A DNA stretch of 8,234 nucleotides, from positions 1 to 8,234 of the forward strand of contig JAOUDE010000107.1 in assembly GCA_029859455.1 (NCBI GenBank), read 5' to 3'. Positions 1 to 5,438 of this stretch are shown piece by piece (within the stretch, counting starts at the first letter, position 1; each line of letters starts with the position of its first letter). Source of the stretch: Ignavibacteria bacterium. GTDB taxonomy: Bacteria > Bacteroidota > Ignavibacteria > UBA10030 > UBA6906. The position numbers and the translations under genes were made by a program. The notes beneath the pieces are model-generated. The model saw only the letters and a list, made by a program, of their open reading frames with translations. It was not told where the DNA came from and did no database searches.

Positions 1-132
1 CACCGGTCAACCGGATTCAGGGTTCAGCAGACAAGTCACCGTCCCCTCGCGGAACACCTGGTTCCGCTTGCTGAAGAGGCTCTCCCCCTCTATCAGGCGC
101 TGTATGATCACTCCATCAAGGCGGAAGGATAA
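1..132 (+). CDS. C-terminal end of an unidentified gene, possibly sulfotransferase-like (partial)
   Basis: Frame 1 is open from the window edge to a TAA at 130-132 and gives about 43 residues, ending 'ALPLYQALYDHSIKAEG'. The helical, amphipathic tail with an aromatic 'LYQALYDH' pattern looks like a genuine protein end. The stop lies 7 nt before the next start, and the ribosome binding site of the aminotransferase overlaps its last codons, which fits a coupled upstream gene. No catalytic motif is present, so function cannot be read from the sequence. By inference only: the downstream aminotransferase most resembles plant proteins that, as I recall, carry a P-loop sulfotransferase-like domain fused in front, and this tail would suit the end of such a domain. 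The coding call is fairly safe; the family is a guess. Confidence 0.55.
   Translation, partial: HRSTGFRVQQTSHRPLAEHLVPLAEEALPLYQALYDHSIKAEG
123..129 (+). promoter_or_regulatory. Ribosome binding site for the class IV aminotransferase
   Basis: GGAAGGA lies 10 nt before the ATG at 140 and inside the last codons of the upstream partial gene. It supports the ATG at 140 over the in-frame TTG at 68, which would overlap the upstream gene by 65 nt. Confidence 0.6.
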
Positions 133-139
133 CATCACC

Positions 140-1045
140 ATGCTGCAGCCGTTTGACCAGCGGAACAAATCGATCCAGATATGGGTCGGAGACCGCCTCT
201 TTCCGAGGGGAGAAGCGAAAGTATCGGTCTTTGATTCAAGCGTCCAGGGCGGCGATGCGGTCTGGGAAGGACTCCGATTGTACAGGGGTGGGATCTTTTC
301 CCTCGACGAACACCTTGCTCGACTGGAAGCATCAGCGCACGCTCTTTGTTTCAGGAACATCCCGGAGAAGGAGTTCATAAGAGAAGCGATCATCAAAACC
401 CTTCGTGCGAACGGGATGAAAGACGGTGTCCATATCCGGTTGACACTCACGAGAGGTGAAAAAATCACTTCGGGGATGGACCCGCGGCTGAACGAGGCCG
501 GCCCCTGCCTTATTGTTCTGGCCGAATGGAAACCGATTGTCTATGACAATACAGCAGGGATCCGCGTCATCACGTCATCGGTAGCCAGGAACTCACCACG
601 CCACCTTGACTCAAAGATCCATCACAACAATCTTCTCAACAACATTCAGGCGAAGATCCAGGCGACGGTCGCCGGTGTTGACGCGGCGGTGATGCTGGAC
701 GTGAACGGATTCGTCTCGGAGCTGAACGATACGAATCTGTTTATGGTGAAGGACGGCCGGCTCTTCACACCGCATGCTGACGCCTGCCTCCACGGCATCA
801 CACGGGGCGTGGTCATCGGGATCGCACGGAAGCTGAACATCCCTGTCACGGAACGAAACCTGTCGCTCACCGAGTTCTATAATGCCGATGAGGTCTTCGG
901 GACCGGAACGATGGGTGAGCTTACGCCGGTCGTCGAAATGGACGGCAGGCAAATCCGGAACCGAAGCGGCCAACAGATACTCGATCAGTTGCGGAAGGAA
1001 TTTGCGAACAGGGTCGCCGAACATTGTGTCGCACTCCCACTTTGA
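140..1045 (+). CDS. Class IV PLP-dependent aminotransferase, branched-chain aminotransferase-like
   Basis: This is a 301-residue cytosolic fold-type IV PLP enzyme of the IlvE / D-amino-acid aminotransferase / aminodeoxychorismate lyase superfamily, of full family length. The substrate-loop motif 'QGGDAVWEGLRLY' is at 36-48 and 'LDEHLARL' at 55-62. The PLP lysine is K159 in 'LDSKIHHNNLLNNIQAK'. The cofactor-N1 glutamate is E194 in 'FVSELNDTNLF', and the phosphate-binding end is 'GTGTMGELTPVVEMDG' at 254-269. The wording 'DSKIHHNNLLNN' with 'LIVLAEWKP' at 124-132 matches, from memory, the plant branched-chain-aminotransferase-like proteins (Arabidopsis At5g27410 type) better than classical IlvE, whose lysine motif is followed by N-Y. 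An amino acid/2-oxoacid transamination is likely, but the substrate is not certain. The ATG at 140 has a good ribosome binding site; an upstream in-frame TTG at 68 would overlap the preceding gene and was not used. Confidence 0.9.
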   Translation: MLQPFDQRNKSIQIWVGDRLFPRGEAKVSVFDSSVQGGDAVWEGLRLYRGGIFSLDEHLARLEASAHALCFRNIPEKEFIREAIIKTLRANGMKDGVHIRLTLTRGEKITSGMDPRLNEAGPCLIVLAEWKPIVYDNTAGIRVITSSVARNSPRHLDSKIHHNNLLNNIQAKIQATVAGVDAAVMLDVNGFVSELNDTNLFMVKDGRLFTPHADACLHGITRGVVIGIARKLNIPVTERNLSLTEFYNADEVFGTGTMGELTPVVEMDGRQIRNRSGQQILDQLRKEFANRVAEHCVALPL

Positions 1046-1064
1046 AAACGAAGGGATGATGAAG

Positions 1065-1982
1065 ATGAAGCGCTTCAACCACCTGATGGTTGCTTCATGC
1101 CTGATTGTGACTCTGTTGATCTCCGGATGTAGCCCCGATGCGATCGATCCTGAACAACACAGGGCGGAAATTGAGAGCTGGCGGGAGTATCGGGCAAGGG
1201 GCCTGTCTGCACCCGACGGCTGGCTGACACTGATCGGTCTTTCCTGGCTTTCGGAAGGTGAAAACCGTTGCGGGTCCGATCCGGCGAATCCGATCTTGCT
1301 CCCCGTTGACCGTGCACCGGGACGACTGGGCACGTTTGTACTCCGGAATGAAGAGGTTCGGTTTACAGCATCGAAGGGAGCGACCGTGACGAGCGATGGG
1401 GCCCCGGTGTCATCCCTCATCCTCCAGGATGACAACCATGACGAGGGTCCGACCGTCCTGCAGCATGGAAGCCTCTCTCTCTACGTCATCAAACGGGGGG
1501 ATGAACGGGCAGTCCGGATCAAAGACACCCTGAGTGCAACGAGGCTGAATTTCCGGGGACTTTCCTTCTTTCCGATCGACCTGAAATGGCGGGTCGAAGC
1601 GACCTACCACCCGTTTCCTGAACCGAAGGTCCTGGATATTCCCGCCCTCACCGGTCCGCCCCAGCGTTTCACGTTTCCGGGCTCACTCAGGTTCGCTCTC
1701 GACGGCGCGGAATACAGCCTGGACGCTGCAACTGAGGAGGGGATGGAAGACAAGCTGTTCCTGATGTTCGGAGATGAAACGAACGGAATTGAAACCTATG
1801 GCGCAGGGCGGCAGCTCTATACGAACCTTCCGGATGAGCGAAACCGTGTCATCCTGGACTTCAACCGTGCATACAACTGGCCTTGCGTATTTACCGAATT
1901 TTCAACGTGCCCCCTCCCTCCGGTTGCAAATCTCCTGAAGCTTCGCGTCGAAGCGGGGGAACAGGTCCCTGCTGATCACTAG
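1065..1982 (+). CDS. DUF1684 family lipoprotein
   Basis: A 305-residue protein with a lipoprotein signal: n-region 'MKRF', hydrophobic stretch 8-19, lipobox 'LISGC' with C22 as the lipidated residue. It is therefore probably anchored in an envelope membrane facing the periplasm. The mature part matches the DUF1684 family (Pfam PF07920 as I recall it). 'APDGWLTLIGLSWLSEGENRCG' motifs lie at about 49-70, 'FFPIDLKWRV' at 168-177, and the signature C-terminal block begins 'LDFNRAYNWPCVFTEFS' at 264 and continues 'TCPLPP', then 'EAGEQ' at 296-300. C274 and C282 within this block are family-conserved. No biochemical function is established for the family to my knowledge. Three nearby ATGs (1056, 1059, 1065) are possible starts; 1065 has AAGGG 9 nt upstream and gives the usual short basic n-region. 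It lies 19 nt after the aminotransferase stop. Confidence 0.88.
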   Translation: MKRFNHLMVASCLIVTLLISGCSPDAIDPEQHRAEIESWREYRARGLSAPDGWLTLIGLSWLSEGENRCGSDPANPILLPVDRAPGRLGTFVLRNEEVRFTASKGATVTSDGAPVSSLILQDDNHDEGPTVLQHGSLSLYVIKRGDERAVRIKDTLSATRLNFRGLSFFPIDLKWRVEATYHPFPEPKVLDIPALTGPPQRFTFPGSLRFALDGAEYSLDAATEEGMEDKLFLMFGDETNGIETYGAGRQLYTNLPDERNRVILDFNRAYNWPCVFTEFSTCPLPPVANLLKLRVEAGEQVPADH

Positions 1983-1988
1983 AAAGGA
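1983..1988 (+). promoter_or_regulatory. Ribosome binding site deciding the TTG start of the thioesterase
   Basis: AAAGGA directly follows the TAG stop of the DUF1684 gene and stands 6 nt before TTG at 1995. No ATG lies nearby in frame before residue 18, so this site is what supports the non-ATG start. Confidence 0.6.
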
Positions 1989-1994
1989 ACCACC

Positions 1995-2441
1995 TTGAGT
2001 CCTGAAGAGCCTGAGAACAATAACCCTGCTTCGATCGTCAAAGCGATGTATGACGGTGACCGGTTCAGCAAGCTGCTCGGCATCAACGTTGAGTCGGTAT
2101 CGGAAGGGGCCTGTGTCCTTTCGATGAAAATCCGGGAGGATATGGCGAACGGATTCGGGATCGTCCATGGCGGGGTCACATTCGCGTTCGGTGACAGCGC
2201 GCTGGCGTTCGCCTCCAACTCCTACGGCCGGCTGAGCGTCGCGCTGGAGGCGTCCATCTCATACCCCGCCCCGGTCAATATCGGCGATACGCTGACGGCG
2301 GTGGCGCGCGAACTGAGCCGGACAAGGAGGATCGCTGTCTACGACATCACGATCACGAATCAGGACAAGAATGTGGTCGGCCTCTTCAAGGGAACGGTCT
2401 ATCGGACCAGCAAACCTGCCCCGGGGTCGTCCGGTTCGTGA
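1995..2441 (+). CDS. paaI: PaaI-type hotdog-fold acyl-CoA thioesterase
   Basis: A 148-residue single hotdog-domain protein, the usual length for PaaI (hydroxyphenylacetyl-CoA thioesterase), which hydrolyses acyl-CoA or phenylacetyl-CoA-type thioesters in the cytosol as a tetramer. 'NGFGIVHGG' at 52-60 carries the conserved Asn, His and Gly pair at the start of the hot-dog helix. D67 in 'FAFGDSALAFA' matches the catalytic acidic residue of PaaI ('LADTAFA' in E. coli). 'SYPAPVNIGDTLTA' (89-102) and 'VYDITITNQDKNVVGLFKG' (115-133) are further family blocks. The phenylacetate-specific role is not proven: no other paa gene is in the window, so a general proofreading thioesterase is equally possible and the symbol denotes the subfamily only. 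Start is TTG with a good ribosome binding site; the gene begins 12 nt after the lipoprotein gene and overlaps the next gene by 4 nt. Confidence 0.88.
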   Translation: MSPEEPENNNPASIVKAMYDGDRFSKLLGINVESVSEGACVLSMKIREDMANGFGIVHGGVTFAFGDSALAFASNSYGRLSVALEASISYPAPVNIGDTLTAVARELSRTRRIAVYDITITNQDKNVVGLFKGTVYRTSKPAPGSSGS

Positions 2442-3175
2442 CCGCACTGCTTCTCCCCCTCGCCCTCCTGATCCCGATCAGTTCTTCTCTCGTTCAGACC
2501 GGAGACCGGGAATTCTACGCAATCAACTATCCGGTCGCAATTACTCTCTATTCGGAAGCTCTTGCGGCAGATCCTGACAATCCTGCCATTCACTGGCGTC
2601 TTGCCCGCGTTTACGTGACCTCCGGCGAGGTAGCTCCCGAGAGCGAGCGCGAACAGATCTACCGGAAAGCGGAATCTCACGCCCGCCGGTGTATCGCCCT
2701 CGACTCAACCATTGCAGAAGGGCATACCTGGCTCGCCGCCGCGCTCGGCAACATCGCCCTGTTCGTGGGAGGAAGCACGAAAATCAAGCTGGCCAATGAG
2801 ATCAAAGCAGAGCTCGATCACTCGCTCGCCCTGAGCGAGGAGGACGATGTCACGTGGTCGATTCTGGGCTCGTTCTATTATTCTGTCGGAGCCGTCAGCT
2901 GGTTCGAGCGGCAAATGGCGAATATTTTCCTGTCCAGTATTCCCGAAGGCGGGTTCGAAGAGTCGGAGTACGCATTCCGGCGTGCGATCGCGATCGCACC
3001 GGACATTCCCCGCCACCGGTTTGAGCTGGGGAAGGTGTATCTGGAGTGGGGACGTGAAGAGGACGGGTATCGCATGTTTGAATCGGCCCTGCAGCTTGCT
3101 CCTACCTCAGCCGGAGACACCGTCGCCCGCCGCGTGATGCAGGAGTATCTCCGGGAGAGAGATCCGGAGCGGTAA
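2438..3175 (+). CDS. Exported TPR protein resembling RMDN (regulator of microtubule dynamics) proteins
   Basis: A 245-residue all-helical protein beginning at GTG, whose GTGA overlaps the thioesterase stop by 4 nt (translational coupling). Residues 2-19 are strongly hydrophobic and end in small residues ('ISSS'), so a signal peptide or N-terminal anchor is likely, though the n-region lacks a positive charge. The rest forms degenerate TPR-like helix pairs at about 22-45, 50-90, 93-133, 137-150, 172-188 and 194-222. Three blocks, 'IHWRLARVYV' (51-60), 'KIKLANEIKAELDHSLAL' (115-132) and 'GAVSWFERQMANIFLSSIP' (151-169), line up by memory with the human RMDN family pattern of 'WRLAR', 'KAKIANAYIIKEHFEKAIEL' and 'MPWYQRRIAKMLFATPP'. 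This indicates homology rather than generic TPR similarity. Function in bacteria is unknown to me; a scaffold role is an inference. It is the last gene of the plus-strand run. Confidence 0.85.
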   Translation: MTALLLPLALLIPISSSLVQTGDREFYAINYPVAITLYSEALAADPDNPAIHWRLARVYVTSGEVAPESEREQIYRKAESHARRCIALDSTIAEGHTWLAAALGNIALFVGGSTKIKLANEIKAELDHSLALSEEDDVTWSILGSFYYSVGAVSWFERQMANIFLSSIPEGGFEESEYAFRRAIAIAPDIPRHRFELGKVYLEWGREEDGYRMFESALQLAPTSAGDTVARRVMQEYLRERDPER

Positions 3176-3176
3176 G

Positions 3177-3872
3177 TCAGGATGACCCACTCCCGCTGTG
3201 CGCCTCCTCCATCATCTTTTTCGCCTGCTCCATCCCAAGATACCGATCAATGACTCCATGCAGGAGGTAGAGAAGGGGGGTAATACCGACCGCAATCAGA
3301 AACTTATAAATGTAGTTCGTGAAGCCGATTTCAACGATCTGATCGACCGAGAGCACCCCGCTGAAGGCGATAAAAAGAACGACAAACGAATCAATCAATT
3401 GGGAAACAACAGTGGAACCGGTTGCCCTCAGCCAGAGCATGCGGGATCCGGTCTTTTGGCGCACCCAGTGAAACACGGCAATATCGACCAGTTGACCGAT
3501 CAGGTATGCGGTCAGCGACCCGACGATGATTCTTGTGGAGGCTCCGAACACGGTGTTGAATGCCTCATCGCCGACCGGCGAAAAACTCGCCGCGGGAATA
3601 CTCATATCGATCTGAAGGATCGCAAGCACCAGAAGGATCATCGCCATTCCGACAAAGGTCACGAACCGGATCCCTTTTCGGCCGTAGTATTCATTAATAA
3701 TGTCGGTAACGATGAAAGTGACCGGGAAGGGGACAACCCCCATCGTGAGGGTAAACACAAACCCGCCGATGAAGGGTACCTGTACAAGCTTACTTCCGGT
3801 AATCTCCGCCAGGATCAGCGCGCTGAGAAAGACGGAGGAGAGGATGGTATAGAGACGGAGTCGTTTATCCAT
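3177..3872 (-). CDS. yhhQ: YhhQ/VUT-family queuosine precursor transporter
   Basis: A 231-residue integral membrane protein of the DUF165/VUT family, whose E. coli member YhhQ imports the queuosine precursors preQ0/preQ1 across the inner membrane for tRNA modification. Six hydrophobic segments are visible, roughly at 9-27, 37-56, 70-88, 113-133, 155-176 and 186-205. Family signatures are 'VTDIINEYYGRKGIR' (55-69) after the second segment and 'RATGSTVVSQLIDSF' (149-163) in the fifth. The acidic residues D57, E61 and D161 lie in these blocks. Length is normal for the family. The ATG at 3872 starts 6 nt after the upstream secreted-protein stop; there is no convincing Shine-Dalgarno site, so translation may depend on coupling. 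Its stop lies 1 nt from the stop of the convergent TPR gene. Confidence 0.93.
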   Translation of the reverse strand: MDKRLRLYTILSSVFLSALILAEITGSKLVQVPFIGGFVFTLTMGVVPFPVTFIVTDIINEYYGRKGIRFVTFVGMAMILLVLAILQIDMSIPAASFSPVGDEAFNTVFGASTRIIVGSLTAYLIGQLVDIAVFHWVRQKTGSRMLWLRATGSTVVSQLIDSFVVLFIAFSGVLSVDQIVEIGFTNYIYKFLIAVGITPLLYLLHGVIDRYLGMEQAKKMMEEAHSGSGSS

Positions 3873-3878
3873 GGTTAT

Positions 3879-5438
3879 TCACTTGAGGAGTAATAGCCGT
3901 TTCGATTGCCTGAAGGTCACCGATCCGTCGGCTCCCGTCACCGTCAGTCGATAGATATAGGAACCACTGGCCGCCTTTGATCCATCCCAAACGACCTCGT
4001 GCCGCCCGCGGCCCAGAAATCCGTCGGCAAGCACGGACACTTCACGTCCAAGCATATCATAGACGCCGAGTGAGACATTTCCTCCCTCCGGCAGCCGAAA
4101 TAGGATCGATGTGGTCGGGTTGAAAGGATTCGGATAGTTCTGATAGAGGCCGAGCTCTTCCGGTCTCGCCGTCCGGTCATCTTCAACCGATGTAGGGTCA
4201 TAGCGGTATGCCCGCACGTCGGTCCCGACACCGCACACAATCAGCACACCTCCGCCGGAAAACTTGCCGCCCCCCAGAGCAGGCCCTCCCACATTCACGT
4301 TGACAATCGTCTCCGGATCCCAGAACCGCTGCAGGTCCGGCTGGAATGCGTAGAGAGCACCCTGACTGAACCCGCCGTTCGTCACGAAGATCGTTCCCCC
4401 TGCTCCGATCGCCATCCTCGGCTGATAAAAATCGCTGACAAGAATCTCGGAACTGTCGATCACAGCCCCGGTGACCGGCTCAATTCTGATCACCCTGTAC
4501 TCTCGGGAGTATGAGTAGACACTCCCGTCCGGCCCGACACCGAAGGACGCGAAAGGGACAAACCCGAGTGGAACCCGCCACCGTTCTGAAAACCCGGATC
4601 CGGTATCCTCCAGAGCAACGAGAAAATCAGTCGCCGCGTTGTTTTGCGTCCGTGGAGCGTAGACGGTGCCGTCGGGACCGACAAAAGGAGCGACCTGCTG
4701 GATCAATCCGCCACCGATCCCTTCGCTGGAAAAGAGCCTCGACCCGTCGGTCACATCAAACACCGTGATAACAGGACCGAACCCCCCTGCTTCCCAGAGG
4801 TACACCCTTTCACCGAATATGACGGGATCACAACCTCCGCTCGTGGGACAGCTCCGGGCGGTTTCCCAGACTGTCGAGCCGTCGACTGCGCTGATCCTCA
4901 CAACGGAGTTGACTCCCGTGGTAATCAGGTCACCGTTCCCCACAAACGTCCCCCCTTCGGTCGAAGTCTCCGTTATCAACGCTTCAGACTGCCAGACCTG
5001 AGCCCCTGTGGTCCCGTCGAGCGCGTACAGATAGGAAGCGTTGGTATTGCCTGCCCGCGTGGCGTAGACCTGGCCATCACGAAAGGCAGAGACCCGGCTG
5101 CGCCAGTCAGTGCTCTCGAAATCCACAGGGAGCTCCGTGGTCCAGAGCGTATCGCCTGTGAAAAGATCCTGCGCAACGATAACCGTCCCATGCAGGACGT
5201 CATTCAGGTCCTGAATCCTCGCCATCACCACAGTGTTCCCTTCGATCACTGCCTGCTGGGAAATCACTGCGGTCACGCCTTCATTCCAGACCATGAGAGG
5301 GAGCGCCGGCCCGTCCCTGTCGGAGAGGCCATTCCGTGCACTGTTTCCACCGACGCCGACATTCCAGCCGTCACAGACGGACTGCTGGTGGAACAATGGT
5401 ATCAGCAACACGAGAAGAATCGATCGTACATCATTCAT
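3879..5438 (-). CDS. Secreted PQQ-type beta-propeller protein with type IX secretion sorting tail
   Basis: A 519-residue exported protein. Residues 1-20 form a signal peptide (basic R5, hydrophobic 7-16). Residues about 25-415 are a repeat domain of PQQ-like propeller blades. It opens with 'WNVGVGGNSARNG' (25-37), and blades are marked by 'YALDGTTGAQVWQSE' (138-152), 'ISAVDGSTVWETA' (182-194), 'VFDVTDGSRLFSSE' (226-239), 'GPDGTVYAP' (254-262) and 'GPDGSVYSYS' (302-311). C197 and C203 could form a disulfide. Residues 430-519 are a C-terminal sorting/FlgD-like Ig domain with 'LYQNYPNPFNPTTSILFRLP' (431-450), 'VYDMLGREV' (459-467) and 'SGSYIYRLTV' (491-500), ending in K. By family knowledge such proteins cross the outer membrane by the Por/type IX system and are anchored or released. 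No residues show true PQQ cofactor binding or dehydrogenase activity, so a binding or structural role is likelier. ATG at 5438 has GGAGG just upstream and overlaps the cstA stop (ATGA). Confidence 0.9.
   Translation of the reverse strand: MNDVRSILLVLLIPLFHQQSVCDGWNVGVGGNSARNGLSDRDGPALPLMVWNEGVTAVISQQAVIEGNTVVMARIQDLNDVLHGTVIVAQDLFTGDTLWTTELPVDFESTDWRSRVSAFRDGQVYATRAGNTNASYLYALDGTTGAQVWQSEALITETSTEGGTFVGNGDLITTGVNSVVRISAVDGSTVWETARSCPTSGGCDPVIFGERVYLWEAGGFGPVITVFDVTDGSRLFSSEGIGGGLIQQVAPFVGPDGTVYAPRTQNNAATDFLVALEDTGSGFSERWRVPLGFVPFASFGVGPDGSVYSYSREYRVIRIEPVTGAVIDSSEILVSDFYQPRMAIGAGGTIFVTNGGFSQGALYAFQPDLQRFWDPETIVNVNVGGPALGGGKFSGGGVLIVCGVGTDVRAYRYDPTSVEDDRTARPEELGLYQNYPNPFNPTTSILFRLPEGGNVSLGVYDMLGREVSVLADGFLGRGRHEVVWDGSKAASGSYIYRLTVTGADGSVTFRQSKRLLLLK

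Noticed and set aside
68..139. TTG-started extension of the aminotransferase
   Set aside because: It overlaps the upstream gene tail, adds a basic non-homologous stretch, and ATG 140 has its own ribosome binding site.
882..1064. N-terminal extension of the DUF1684 gene frame
   Set aside because: It is the out-of-frame shadow of the aminotransferase and would bury the lipoprotein signal.
3149..3169. Weak stem CTCCGG/CCGGAG as a terminator
   Set aside because: Only 6 bp with a 9-nt loop, inside the TPR coding sequence and without a T-run on either side.
3198..3893. 231-residue plus-strand open frame opposite yhhQ
   Set aside because: It mirrors yhhQ almost exactly; the protein is rich in D, H, R and N with no domain, typical of the antisense of a membrane-protein gene.
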